Shown: in pieces, positions 11,223 through 24,093 of the stretch
Layout: the number at the start of each line of letters is the position of its first letter
How positions within the stretch are numbered: the stretch's first letter is position 1
From: Stichopus chloronotus
Lineage: Eukaryota > Echinodermata > Holothuroidea > Aspidochirotida > Stichopodidae
DNA: 64,000 nt
Reading direction: 5' to 3'
NCBI GenBank assembly: GCA_021234535.1
Contig: SFZH01000008.1
Span: 23,910,739 to 23,974,738 of the forward strand
Position numbers and translations under genes: made by a program
The notes under the pieces: model-generated
Told to the model about the DNA's origin: nothing
The model's input: the letters and a program-made list of their open reading frames with translations, nothing else
Databases searched by the model: none

Positions 11223-14200
11223 ATCAATTCTACATACTGAAGGCTCAAGTACATTCATTGCAGTTCCAGCTCCCACTAGCAAAGGGATTCCAGTTGTAAC
11301 CATAACAACTGCAGGAAGTACTCCCAAGAAAGAAACACCGAAGCCACTTCCACCTGTAAGTACAGATGATTCTTAATTCTTTGCTGTGATTTACATCATT
11401 CAAGCTGCTCCATCCTTCGTAGCTAGCTACCGTAAGTTGATTTTATTTGTTCACCTGTTTGAAGTACAGTAGGCCTGCTAATTGGTATTCTTCAGGTGAC
11501 ACTACATGGGTAGTCAAGAAAATGGCAAAATAATGCAGTGCATTACCTGTAACTAATTTGCATACCCAATTATTGCTCGGGTGACATTTAGCCCGGTGCC
11601 CAACTGATTTGTCCAATTTCTAGACATCAGCCATCATTTACAGATCAGAGAAAAATCGGACAATGATGCTTACATGGTCTCATTGAAAGGAACCTGCACA
11701 GGTTCTTTGCCCTGCGCTGGTGGTGGTCGGTTGGTGCTTGGCTGATTTTTCTTGATATACTGTATGCATAACATGAACGGTGCTCGGCTGGTTTCCAGCC
11801 GATATCTAACAGACTCTTATCCGATGCCCCTACGGCATTCGTCAGGGGATCAACAGATGTTTAAAGACCAGACAGCGTTTGGTTGGGTACCCCTAAGGCG
11901 CCTGAATATGTTATCATGTCTGCTTTGTTGACAGCAGATTAGAGGCAGGTACAAAGAAAGACCAAAGCCAAGAAGTAGGTAGTGGGTGCATACCTGGTGA
12001 CCCTTGAGGCGACCCTTGAGAAACTTTTGGACGACACTCAATCCTAAAGGAAAAAGACTTCTTGCATAATTCAAACAAGACCAACAGTGTTGATGACAGT
12101 GTTCAATCATGGCAACTGTGAGCAATTCCTTAACAGACTGTCATTGCATTGTATGTGTTATACATATCAAATGTAAAATTTTAGGATGGGAGTAAAGTTG
12201 CCGGCAATGACAATGCTCTTGTCAGTTTCCTTTGAAAGTGTAGATACGTTATACTGATCTATTACATAGAATAACTATCAGAAAATTATGTGATGTCTCT
12301 TGAAAAAGAGTAATTATATTAAATCCAATCCTTCCACAGAGACAAAGATTTTCAATAGTAATGTCCAAAAGAAAGTTATTAATGACTGTTTTTAGAGAAA
12401 ATGAAAGGTGTTACCAACAACTTTATATTCTATCTTTTGAAGTATTGAAGGCATTCATTTAGAAATGAAATTGTACAAAAAGATAAATAGAAAAGAGATC
12501 AACTGAAACCTGTAACTTTAACAGTAATGAAACTGAAGATGGATATGGTGTATTGTTTTTCAATTTGGAGTGTATTTTCTTCCTATTTGTTATTCTTTGT
12601 GCATTCCTCTTTTTCATACCCCTTCTTCCCCACCATAATGTATTATATATACATCTTGAGCATTAGTGTTTAGTATCACAAGACAAAAGTGTATGTAAAA
12701 CAGTTGTACAGTATCTGACCACCCAAGTGTGACACTGACTTTAATATTGATGCGTACACACTGGTGGCTGACCAGTCATCAGCTAGGTACCAGCTGTTAG
12801 CAATCTGTCTTATGAGCCATCTCCAGTTAGTCGGCTAATTGCCATGCAGGACCCTTACATCACCTGCACGGAGGTAAATCTTCACCTGGTAGATATACAG
12901 ATCTATTAAGTTAAGTTGATGTTGACCTGATGCCTGGACGATGTGCCAGATATCCGGCCTGACATCATGGGTTCACCAGATTGGTACTCGATGACTTTCC
13001 AATGCCCAACGTTGGGACTGATTTTAACGCTGAATTGAAATGGATCTGGTGCCAGTCCGATGCATGAAATTGTCCCAATACCTGGCGGGAGATTTGCAGG
13101 CGCCTGGCTGATAGCTCCTAAAAACACGTTGGGATCTAATTGTAAACCCGTCCGACTTAATCGTGACTGGAATACATACAGTATGGGTTATTCATTGCAT
13201 TAATGGGCCAGTGTGTGACATTTTGCTGGTCAATTTTTACATCAGTTACTTATCACCCTAATCTTGATCTGTGAAGCTTCCATTGATGAAAACAAGTTGT
13301 TGAAGATCGTTAGTAAATTACACTCCAAGAACTACAACCCTAGAAATGTAAATATTCAGGGCAAAGAACGAAAAAGATTTACAGCTGTAAAGCGGACGCC
13401 AAAATTCCGCATACTTGGCAACGCTATGCCCTATGCAACTTTACAATGTTTTTGCATTACGTAAATGTGCATTAATTTTTTTCTTTTCAGCTTCCATCAC
13501 ATCGCTACCGGTATAGTTTATGGCATGACCTTCGGAGCAATGACATAACTGGTGATCAGCTTAGAAATCCAAGGGTGAGAAAGGGTCCCCCAGTGAAAGA
13601 AAAAGTATTCTATGATGTCAAAGATGAACAGGGTGCTACCATCCACCACAGTAAGAAAGGATCACAGAGAAAGCATATGCAAAAAGAAGTAGAAAACTGG
13701 GAAAATGCATTGGTAAGAAACACACACACACACACACAAAAAAACCTTACCTTTAAACTGCATTTAAGTATAATACAGCAATATGATTAAACAGTTGAGA
13801 ATAGAATAATGTACAGTTTATTATGATAATGAGCAGCAGTTTATACATTGGCTCAGCTGAAAGTTAAAGGATATGTTTAATACTGTTGGATCTTGGTTCC
13901 ACCATTTTGCAGTTGACAGTCGTGGCTTATCTAGCAGAATCACTGAGTTCCCCAGTGGTGAAAGGTCTTATATAATTTGCCAGTAAAATAAGCAACTTTA
14001 ATTACAATAGTGAAGGTAGGAAGTCAGAACAATGAATCTGCATGTCTGTAGTGGAATGAAATGACCTCTGTTCCAAGACCATCCCTTTATTGTGCCACCT
14101 TACTCCTTTCACAATATCCATTTGTATGTGTGGGACTAACTTTGAACAAGACTCTGGCAGTGAGCACCTATACCTGTCCTAATAAACCCCTTTAAAGATG

Positions 14201-17200
14201 GATATTATTTGAATTTTTTTTTTCTTGATTGTGTGAAGGTATGTATTTTATTTTGTGCAGCATTGGAGGGCATCTTCTATGGATTAAATGTTTTATGAAA
14301 TAAATACATAAATTGATTACAATTATGATGATTATTAATGTTTGCCTAGTTATCAGTGATGTACTGTACCCATCAAGAGTGTAGCTCAGCACTGCCACAT
14401 GGTCTTTGTTTATTTCTTATCTGCAGAAAGTGAATTTATCATATCAAGATCTGGCTCATGAATATCAAGTTGAGAGCTTTAATGGGATCCTGAAAAGACT
14501 CCAATCGGCAGAAGAAATCCAATTAATGGACGATAATCTCCAGGATCTCAGATCATTCAACTTTCCTCAGTAAGTTCTCTTTTAAAAATGTTACGGACAT
14601 TTTCAGGTATTGTCTAGTAGAGTGGATCCTGCTGATCATGGTGACAGTGAGGTATCATGTGGAAGATGGATCATATCTAGAATAGTGGATCACGTTGATT
14701 ATGGTGATGATGGACTATCATAGTATCGTGTCTAGAACTGTAGCAAATCATGGTGATGATGGAGTGTTATGTTCAGAGTGGATCATGTTAAGAACAGTGA
14801 ATAATGTTGATGGTGGTTGATTATGGTGATGATGGACTATCATAGTATCGTGTCTAGAGTAGCAGATCATGGTGATGATGGAGTGTCATAGTATCATGCT
14901 GATGATGCATCATGTCTAGAGTAGCAAATCATGGTGATGATGGAGTGTTATGTTCATAGTGGATCATGTTAAGAACAGTGAATAATGTTGATGGTGGTTG
15001 ATTATGGTGATGATGGAGTGTCATGTTTATGGTGGTTCATGTCTAGAATAGTGGATCATGTTGATGTTGGTTGAATGTTGTGGACCAAGCTTATGTTGAA
15101 ATCAAGAATTGATAAATTTGATGATGATAATGATGATGATGATGATGTTGGTGGTGATGAAGATGAAAATGTAGATGACCACTGTAACAATGATGGTGGT
15201 AATAAGCATCATCATGAGGACAGCTGTAATTATAATTATGACTGTGTCGGTATGTGACAATGCTGGAATGATGGTAACTCGCTGTGAATAAAAAAATACT
15301 GACAAATTGGTTATGTTTGTCTCCCTCATGTTGACACTTTCTCCATGACTAGAAAGAGCTAATTTTAATTTTAATATCAAAGTTTTCCTACAGTTATGGT
15401 TTGGTCTGTATGAGGTATTCTCCCTGCTGTAGTTACGTATAAATAGAATGCTACAAGTTTTCCACCTCCGTAATCAAACCTGTCATGGTAGCAGATGTGC
15501 TAAAGGATATAAGCAATAAAGATGGTCTAGAATTGCTCATAGCTTACTGCCTGCTCTGTGAACTTCTCTCAGCAGGCATCACATACAGAACCAGAGAACC
15601 AGATTAGGTTAGATGTTTAGAAGCATTTACAAGAGTGATTTCATTGATATCAATGTCAAACTATTCCTTGACTCAATGAGAAATATTTACACAGTAACAT
15701 GACAACATAAGGGCGGATGCAGAAAATCTAGCATTCTTTTTGTAGTTTTAACCTTTCTTTTGTGCCTTTCTCTTTTATTGACATAAAAAATTTCATTCTC
15801 TATAGCTGCCTCACCTTGAATATCAGCCAAAATTACATCTCCAGTTTCAAAGTAAGTTGGAAATTCTTTTTTTTTTTTAAACTGTTTTTCTGTAAAGTGT
15901 TGACGATAGTTTTTAATACCAAATATTTCATGGAGGAGACATATTTTGAAATATTTATATTTTGGTACGAGATTTGTAATCCAATAATATTACATCTCAT
16001 TATGGCCCAAACTCTTTTTCCATTACTGGCTTCATATGGCAATTATTCATAAGTTGTTTTAGTATCACAACATAAAGTTTCATTAAAGCTGGGAACTCTG
16101 GCAAAATAGATGACTAATTGAACGTAGAAATATTACCATAGTGTTACATTACTTTGTGACCCCTATTTCAAAAAGATTTTAAAGCTATACATACAATAAA
16201 CCCAGTGTAGGGCCACCTTTTTTCACTTGTGTCAACTTTCAATTTGCACTGAAATTTCAAAGAACGCCAAAGACTTGCAGTAATTCTGCTGGTGTACATA
16301 ACATTTTATAACCTTGAGACAACTGAAAGTCTTTCTTAATCAGACCATTCTTTCATTTATTGATATCCAGAGTTTTGAACAAGATGTTGGTGAGGGATTT
16401 GAAAGGTAGTAAAAAAAAAATGATAAAGAGCTCCTTCACTTCTCTGTGAAATATTCCTGTACTTTTAATACTAAATCAATTTTCTGCCTCTTTTGCAGAA
16501 GCTTCCAAAGTGTGCATTGCTGAAAACATTGAATTTAGCGGACAACTCTATTTCATCTTTTGATGGTGTAAACTACTTGCGAAAGTATCCAGCACTTCAG
16601 TGGTTAGACTTACAGCGGAATCCAATTTGCTTTGAGCCAGCTTATAGACAAAGGTAAACCATTGAGCACTGGTACCACTGTAGGAGTTTTTTAGTATATT
16701 GGAAGGAACTGATAATGTAGGAGGGTAGTGGGATTGAATAGAAATACTGAAGTCGGGGTAATGATGTTGACTAGAACTACTTTGGGAGGGTAATGGAATT
16801 GACTGGAAATACTGTGTGAGAATAATGGAACTTCTGTCTGTTAGGGTAATACTGTAGCAGTGATTGGAACTACTGTAGAAGGGTAATGGAATTGATTGAA
16901 ACTGTGTAAACTGGATAATTATTGTTCACTGGAACCACTGGTGAATAAGACTTTGGAAAACACATTTGTTCAACATGCTATGACTGTCACTATAATTTTC
17001 AGAGAATATTATTTTAGTAGTACTGTAATATAGTTTATTTTAAATAAAACACTTTTATAATTGTCTTAAATGAACCTTTTTGTTTTTTTTTCTTTTTAAG
17101 ATGATGTCTTTATTCTGAGACATTATTTTTCACATTTGTCAGTTGCACTGTAGTTTTTACACGTGTATTTAATTGTGACCTTGTAATTTTCATCTTTTAA

Positions 17201-17334
17201 AGCATTTCGTACTGGTCTCTCTTTTCAGAATATTTGCAGCTTTGCCACAACTGATGACATTAGATGGCATCTCAAGGCTTCCATCAGACAGTGAGGACTT
17301 TTCAGTTGAGAGGGAAGGCTGTGTTGTATCATAG
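11223..17334 (+). CDS. Leucine-rich-repeat protein, N-terminus not found
   Basis: Six coding exons join in frame: 11223-11355, 13491-13712, 14427-14569, 15806-15851, 16499-16653 and 17229-17334 (TAG). Every junction is GT-AG and phases match, giving about 267 residues after the unseen start. The first 44 residues are Ser/Thr/Pro-rich and probably disordered. The next 74 are charged, with SLWHDLRSNDI and KEKVFYDVKDEQGA. The C-terminal 150 contain LRRs: LTLNISQNYISSFKKL, LKTLNLADNSISSFDGVNYL and LQWLDLQRNPI, then the cap AYRQRIFAALPQLMTLDGI typical of SDS22/U2A'-like LRR proteins. The 46-nt exon at 15806 is essential: without it the frame breaks. LRRs of this kind are protein-binding modules, often in ciliary or cytoskeletal proteins; I cannot name the orthologue. 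An upstream exon with the ATG is expected within 10128-11222. Confidence 0.8.
14600..15075. repeat. Intronic minisatellite, GAT-rich
   Basis: Repeated blocks such as ggtgatgatggagtgtcat, gtggatcatgttgatg and tatcgtgtctaga alternate for almost 500 bp in the LRR-gene intron after 14569. The higher-order unit is about 90-130 bp with two near-identical copies. A pure GAT run follows at about 15120-15150. Confidence 0.75.
16665..16960. repeat. Degenerate intronic minisatellite
   Basis: Diverged copies of a roughly 45-bp unit containing gggtaatggaattgactgga and actactgtag occur about six times in the intron between the last two LRR-gene exons. Confidence 0.5.
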
Positions 17335-17570
17335 TCTTCGAGACTACCCTCCTTGAGTCGTAACTGGTTACTATTTTGTTCATTCAATGGAACAGAAAGG
17401 CTGCGTTTTATCAAATTCTGAGAGACTTTACCCCTGAAGTCATAACTGGTTACTATTCTGTCCAATCAATGAAAACTGGGTTACACTGTAGTCTTAGAGA
17501 CTACCTGCACTGAAGTCGCAACGGGTTAATATTCCGTCCAATCAATGGAGAGGGAAGACTATGTTATTTC

Positions 17571-17572
17571 AG

Positions 17573-17608
<36 letters not shown>

Positions 17609-17609
17609 G

Positions 17610-17647
<38 letters not shown>
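17571..17647. repeat. (AATC)n microsatellite
   Basis: Nearly perfect aatc repeat of about 19 units with one interruption (agtc). It lies in the probable 3' UTR of the LRR gene. A second array of the same motif lies at 50549-50630. Confidence 0.9.
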
Positions 17648-17648
<1 letters not shown>

Positions 17649-18040
17649 GGAAGGCTAGTATTAAAAATAGCTTCAGATTCTTTCAAGTCCTAACCTTTGA
17701 TTGCATTCAGGTGATATGTGTGTCTTTCATCTTTACAGCTTACAGAGTTTCCATCAGCTATAGAAATTTCATCAGTTGTAACCATTAAATCATGGTTGGT
17801 TATCACATTTGACAGTTGGCACTCTCACTACATGGTAGCTAATTATCAAGCTTTAATACTTATATTAACTTTTTACTGTGAGTGGACTTTTAAACATATA
17901 ATAATTTACAATATATCATTATAGTGATTTCTTTTATGAGACTAATTATTTTGCTATTTGAAATAATAGCCCATGACTGTTGGTACTGCTCTCGTAACCA
18001 TCTGCTGATTTCCTATTTTAATCTTGATTAATATGGAGAC

Positions 18041-18046
18041 AATAAA
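18041..18046 (+). terminator. Candidate polyadenylation signal for the LRR gene
   Basis: AATAAA about 700 bp after the LRR-gene stop codon and before the 21-bp satellite. Position and strand fit, without transcript support. Confidence 0.45.
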
Positions 18047-18172
18047 CCTTTCTTGAAGTATTTTTTTCTTCAATGTATAATGGTTGGCAGTTAATTTGAA
18101 CATGTCACTATTGAGAATAGTGTTCATTTACTGAGAGAGAGAGTGGCAATGTAATACGGTAAGGTAAAGATA

Positions 18173-18720
18173 TATATATATTAGTGTGGGATTGAGATAT
18201 ATTAGTGTGGGATTGAGATATATTAGTGTTGGATTGAGATATATTAGTGTGGGATTAAGATATATTAGTGTGCGATTGAGATATATTAGTGTGGGATTGA
18301 GATATATTAGTGTGTGATTGAGATATATTAGTGTGGGGTTAAGATATATTAGTGTGCGATTGAGATATATTAGTGTGGGATTGAGATATATTAGTGTGAG
18401 ATTGAGATATATTAGTGTGGGATTGAGATATATTAGTGTGCGATTGAGATATATTAGTGTGGGATTGAGATATATTAGTGTGGGATTGAGATATATTAGT
18501 GTGGGATTGAGATACATTAGTGTGGGATTGAGACATATTAGTGTGGGATTGAGATATATTAGTGTGCGATTGAGATATATTAGTGTGGGATTAAGATATA
18601 TTAGTGTGCGATTGAGATATATTAGTGTGTGATTGAGATATATTAGCGTGGCATTAAGATATATTAGTGTGGGATTAAGATATGTTGGCATGGGAATAAG
18701 ATATACTAGGGTGGGATTAA
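18173..18720. repeat. 21-bp satellite array
   Basis: About 26 copies of the 21-bp unit gattgagatatattagtgtgg, most differing by one or two bases, with more diverged copies at the right end. Because 21 is divisible by three and the unit lacks stops in several frames, long artificial reading frames appear on both strands, coding seven-residue repeats. I do not regard them as genes. Confidence 0.95.
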
Positions 18721-20100
18721 ACTTACTGCATGCATATGAAAACAAGTAAAAAATATCAAAATTTCATGTCCTAAAGGAAAGAATGTATTTCAATTGCATT
18801 TATTCAGATGATTTGTTAAAGTAAATACGTTTCAGGCAGTAACTTCTGCCATATGATTTCAAATTCCTCTAACGTAATAACAAAAAGTGTGAAATGCGAT
18901 AATGTAGTGGTTGACGGTTTCCATTCAACTGAAGTGTTTGCTTCTTTGAACAAGCCAATGGGAAGTATTCTGGTAATGAATATTCAGTTAGTCAAAACAG
19001 ATTATTGCGCTGACGCTGTAATGACGGGATTGTTTGTTGTTTACATTTAAATTCAGTGCCACAATTCCTGATACTAATTAAGGACCTATGACATGTTTTC
19101 ATACACCAGTGAGACTTGTACTTTTGTATACTCGTTATGAAGGCCTGTTTTACTTCATGTAATAAAAACTGTAAACTTTCAAATATGAATACTGTTTTTT
19201 GACTGTTTTTATGCCATTCCTGCTACTTTTCAAAGATGGTTAATGTCATTTTCGTGTTCTGAATGCCATATTCCGTCCATTAACGACCTTGCGTGAAGAT
19301 TTGAAAGTAACTTGAGAAAACTTGAAGCGAAGCATAATCTCATCCTTGTGGATTTCCATACACACACAAGGTATAGTAGGGTAGGATTAAATGGTACAGT
19401 GCATCCTACTATGGTAGTTCTAACACAGCAGTGTTAAAACATAGAAGGATAGGATCAAAGGTTGTGTGATATGAAAATGACACTTTGTAGCATTGGGTGC
19501 AATAAGCATTGAAAATGTTGAAAATAGCCACAAATTCCATCCAAATCCATCAAAGATTGACAAATTTACAGGCAAATTAGTGTGTCTCAGCTGTGTCATG
19601 AATAAACATTGTAAGTATGCAAATTTGTGATGTCAAGAGATCGACTGCTATGATATATCTTATGTTAATCCTTTGTTTATGTAACCTTTATTTCAAGGAC
19701 TTTTGAGAATTTTTATATGCAGAGAGGGTCTTATTTTGGAAGCATGTATTTTTTTCCTTAAAAAATATCGATATCACTTACCAATGTGAAACTCAGTACA
19801 TAAGTAATTAGTAAGGATATAGGCTTAACAAATGAAATACTGAAACTATGGAACACTCCATTTCATCTGTTTTGAATTTTTCTCAAACTTTAAAAAGTCA
19901 TATCTCAAACACGGTAATATATAAGCAAACTTCAAATGGATTTTCACTCAGGAATTTACAACTTTTCCACGAAGGGTGCTCTTTTCTAGAAGCATGTCAC
20001 ACAACCTGTAAGCAGATGGACTTGTCCTCATTATAAAGTTACAAAGCTTACTTGAATGTCCACCCCTATGTTATGATCACATTGGGCATCATTTACTGCC
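18721..20100. other. Intergenic, no gene seen
   Basis: No exon signature or organised repeat was seen. Short open frames here lack splice signals and recognisable motifs. Confidence 0.5.
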
Positions 20101-20570
20101 CATGTCATGGCTTAATTTAGGCATGGTACTTTATATGTCAAGCGTACCGTTCATCTGGTTCCTTTTTATGTTGCTTTACTCATCAAGCCTACTGTTTATG
20201 TGGTGTAATTTGTGCTACTTTTGTTATCAATTCTTCACACGGTGTTGTTTATGTCTTTATGCATCAATGTACTTGTCATACGGTGTAATTTCCACTACTC
20301 TGTACATCAAGTCTACTGTTCATATGGTGAAATCCACTACTTTATGCATCAAGTCTACTTGTCATATGGTGTAACTTCCACTACTTTGTGCATCATGTCT
20401 ACTAGCTGTTCATATGGTGCAATTTCCCGTTTATTTATGCATCAAGTGTGGGGGAAGGGTTCATGGGCTCATCCCCACCCCTCTTTTTGCCACGTCAATG
20501 GTATAACACCAAAACGTGAAAATTATTGTAAAACCATATGGTGTAATTTCCACTAGGCCTACTTTATCTT
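20101..20570. repeat. Minisatellite, unit about 55 bp
   Basis: Imperfect units containing tatggtgtaatttccactac, tttatgcatcaagtctact and tgttcatatggtg recur about seven times. The block is followed by the (TG)n run, and a related 50-bp stretch (tttgccac then aaaacg-gaaaattatg) appears on both sides of that run. Confidence 0.7.
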
Positions 20571-20575
20571 CAAGC

Positions 20576-20576
<1 letters not shown>

Positions 20577-20646
<70 letters not shown>
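20577..20646. repeat. (TG)n microsatellite
   Basis: About 34 uninterrupted TG dinucleotides, followed at once by a short G-run. Long overlapping frames of alternating Cys-Val or His-Thr are artefacts of this run. Confidence 0.97.
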
Positions 20647-20649
<3 letters not shown>

Positions 20650-21364
20650 TGGAGGGGGGGGGGGTCCAGGATTCGACCTCACCTCTGTCTTTGCCACATC
20701 AACAGTAAACACAAAAACGCGAAAATTATGGAAAGTTTATCACGGGGAATTTTCCAGGGGGCTTTTTAAACTCACCCTTCCTTTCCTCTCAACGCAAACA
20801 CCAAATACACAAACCTCGAAATGGAGTCGTATTTACGGGACTTTCCCCCGGTCCCTACGGTTGTCACAACAATCATGTTACGATGATACTGCCAGTGCAG
20901 ATTTAGAGTTAATGGCATTATTTAGCATTATATTGATATACAGTAAAGGTCAAACGGGCAGAAACACGGATGCTATAGACACGGTAGCAATATCCTGGAC
21001 CGTGAAAAGTTTTTTTTTTTTTTTTGCGAAGCTCATTCCGAGAAAGAAGGTATCCTTCGGCATTTGTAAAACATCATGAAACCACCCAAACATTTTATAC
21101 CATCATCATTAAAAGGCAGTCTGACACACACCGTAGGCCTACTTGCCTATGTATGCTGGGGTAATCATGAGTCGATCACTTAACAAAAATAGTTGTCGTA
21201 AAAATATGAAAACATTTTTCCACATCACTTAAACTTTTGCTCTAATGCCTTGTAATGTGTCTCTCTCATTGTTCTAAAATGGAGCCAGGACCGTCACGAC
21301 CGATTCTTGGTGGGTGCCACGGGGAGACACCCCCCAAAAAAATGTCAGTCAAAATAAAAATTTG

Positions 21365-21950
21365 ATAGTCGGAAACTGTGAAATACCAGTTGGAATTTTC
21401 GTATCTCTATTCTAGAACATTTTATGCCATAAAGTGATGCCAAATATTCGGGCATTGAAGGGCAGTTATTTACGACGCCAAAAGACCACACAAGTCTCGA
21501 AGAAGCCAACTGTGGCTTACTGTACATTTTCGCGTCGGGTATACCAACTGAACGGTTTTAGATCAAATTTTGGTATTTTTTTTCACAAGGTCAGTTCAGA
21601 CGGGAAAACCTAAGATTTCTCTTGGATGTAAAACCCATCCTGTGAACCGGCGGCCAGGGTTCGAACACAGAACCTCACGGTTGCTAAATTTCATCGCTGC
21701 AAAATGCAATCACCTTTATCCACTAGGCAACAGCAAGTGCTAGATTGCATCAGACTGTGTTTAAGGTTACCTGGTAATTGAAAAAATTTTCAATAAATCT
21801 GAACTACCAGTTGGAATTTCTAATACTTCAGTCTAGGTGGGCCAAAAATGTGACACACCACTTGGAATCTTTCATATCTCAGTCTAGCACATTTTATGAC
21901 TTCAAAAGACGCTAAATATTGCACCAGATTTCATCTAAGGCTCCCTAGGT
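21365..21950. repeat. Diverged direct repeats flanking the SINE relic
   Basis: Three related stretches at about 21377, 21803 and 21862 share a cagttggaattt or cacttggaatct start. Two of them continue with a cgtatctc-like, tctagnacattttatg and aaatatt order. They lie on both sides of the tRNA-like relic. No reading frame. Confidence 0.4.
21640..21740 (-). mobile_element. tRNA-like SINE head relic, minus strand
   Basis: Read on the minus strand, the segment has an A-box-like gcctagtggataaagg and, about 40 bp later, a B-box gttcgaaccc, as in tRNA-derived SINEs. It lacks an intact tRNA acceptor pairing that I can see, so I do not call a functional tRNA. Confidence 0.45.
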
Positions 21951-22087
21951 AGGCGAAAAATTTCTCAAAAAGAGGATCTGGGACACCTTCCTTGCAATGC
22001 TCTCCCAGCTGGTCGATCGTCACCTCATTCTTTCCCCACCTATCAAAATACTTTATTGCTTGACATCTTTTTTATTCTCATCAAGCT

Positions 22088-23186
22088 CATGGGCGTCAAC
22101 AGGTGGGGGACGGAGGGGTGGGGGACATGTCCCCACACTTTCAAAAGTAGAGGGGATATCATATCATTTGTCCCACCCACTTTTCAGAGCAGTTATTAAA
22201 AAAAATCACATGCATATGCGCGATTTTCTATCACAATTGCTAAGCTGATTCAAGTAGAATTTAACTTGGGCGTTGAATCCACAGAGCACAGCAGAAGAGT
22301 TCATCAGATCATCAGACAGTCGTATAGAGATTTTTGGGAACTTCTGACACTGCGGTGAATCCTCCTAAGTTGGGTGTTCGGACAAGCACCGAGTGACTCA
22401 GTGACATACATTCTGCAAGAAATCTGAACTCCCTGGGCCCCTGCTATCTATCACTTGCACCGTCATTTATTTCCCATTCTCTCAATATCCTAAATGTGCC
22501 CATTTATTTCGTCTGGGTGTGTGTGTGTGTGTGGGGGGGGGGGGGGGGAGACCATTCGAAAATTTATTGAACTTGCACACATGTTGTTTGTATGGGTTGC
22601 AAGGGATTAGGTAAGCCATACAAGTAGATGGTGATGAGTTACTATGTTCATATCACTACCTCCAGTCCCTTGGACTGGACGGACGAAAAGGGGTGTAGGG
22701 GTTAAGTAATTAAGGCTACATGTATTCGCCGGATATGGTAGATCTTTGTTGTTGAGTGCCAGCTAGGCGCTGTACATGCTCTGCATGCCCTTTTCTGATT
22801 ATTATTAAAGTACCTGTGTACATAACAACTGACGTCTCGCACCTACATGCATGTATTATGTATACCACTCCACTCATCCCGGAGGTGACTGCGCCACTTT
22901 TTCAATATTTCGTTTGAGATGGACGCTGTGTAATTCGTCTCCCTTGGTGTCAGAACGGCATCTTTCTACCAGTACTTTCTGTAGGAATTTAGTTTTGTGA
23001 GACAAAATTTCTTCTCTCAGATCTTGTTCTGATGTAACTAAAAACGACTCAGGAAGGCCGTCTCCTTGGATCTAGGCGGTCTTATGTACCCAAAATTTTC
23101 TGGTACGCTACGCGCCGACAAATGGTGGCGCTCCGCTTAGATAGTATAGTGTCCCCCTCACTTTCTGAAACCTGCTGACGCCCATG
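22088..23186. mobile_element. Non-autonomous hAT-like DNA transposon
   Basis: The left end reads CATGGGCGTCAACAGG. The right end, reverse-complemented, reads CATGGGCGTCAGCAGG, so terminal inverted repeats match at 15 of 16 bases. The element is flanked by an exact 8-bp direct duplication, ATCAAGCT, at 22080-22087 and 23187-23194. An 8-bp target duplication is the hallmark of the hAT superfamily. The 1.1-kb interior contains a (TG)n/G run and no transposase frame, so it would depend on an enzyme supplied in trans. The near-identical ends and perfect duplication suggest a fairly recent insertion. Confidence 0.75.
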
Positions 23187-24093
23187 ATCAAGCTGACTAT
23201 CATTAACAAAGTTATCGGAATAAGAACTATATAGCTTCATGCTTTAATTGTTATGCAATGATCGTAGCAAACTAATAAAAACTAGCCGCCAGAGAATAAA
23301 TGTTGTTGAAACTTTACTGGGACTATAATTTCTAGTGAAAAATTGATTGCAATAAATGCAAATTATTGCACCGAATTCCTGGTAGTTGAAAAGTTCTCAG
23401 AAGAAGAAGAAAAAAAAACATGAAAGAAGAACTGTTATCGTTGGAGAATGAAAAAAAAAAAAACTGTTAAATTAACTTTTCAAGAAATGACAACTGACGG
23501 CGTAAACATTCTAGATAAGAGCAATCCGAATCAACCTTTTCCCGTAGAATGCTTTTATCTTAAGTTAAGAAAATGCAGGTCAAGTAGGCCTACGTCATAG
23601 GTTTTGAAAAACCAAAATTTTCTTGTATGCTTCGCGCCAACCAATTGTGGCTCTTCGCTTAGATGACCCGCTAGTGAGTAGCAAACATAATTCGGGGAAA
23701 CAATCTCTGTTCCTTCCCATTTCTAGGTACTGATGTGTCTATGTGTTCATAGGCACATAAAAAAAACACATGATATGTACTGCCGGTGTTTTCCCCGAAG
23801 TTCATATCAATAGCTATATAGGGAAATTCCTACTGTACTGTAAACTTTCGCATCTGCTCAGATATGACAGATACGAGGTTCTTTCCGTTTCGTGCACTCA
23901 TTGGTCGATACAGTTTCAGTATACTTTCCAGCCGAGTTTCCTGGGCTCGGGTCAGGAAAAGTAATCGTACACCTGCTGCCCTATTATCACATAGGCAGCA
24001 GCTGTGAGTATGCTGACACCAAATAATACCATACAGTGTAAGTCTACAAAGTACAAGTGCAAGGTTGTTGACTTTGGTGTGATTACCAAAAAC

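Noticed and set aside
15075..15257. Asp-rich frame in an LRR-gene intron
   Set aside because: It is a translation of a GAT microsatellite between two well-supported exons.
18128..18745. Minus-strand frame of 205 codons made of seven-residue repeats
   Set aside because: It is a translation of the 21-bp satellite; similar frames exist on the other strand and in other frames.
20461..21079. Cys-Val and His-Thr rich frames across 20461-21079
   Set aside because: They derive from the (TG)n microsatellite and have no splice or family support.
21640..21740. Functional tRNA gene
   Set aside because: Only A- and B-box-like segments are present; I could not pair an acceptor stem or anticodon arm.
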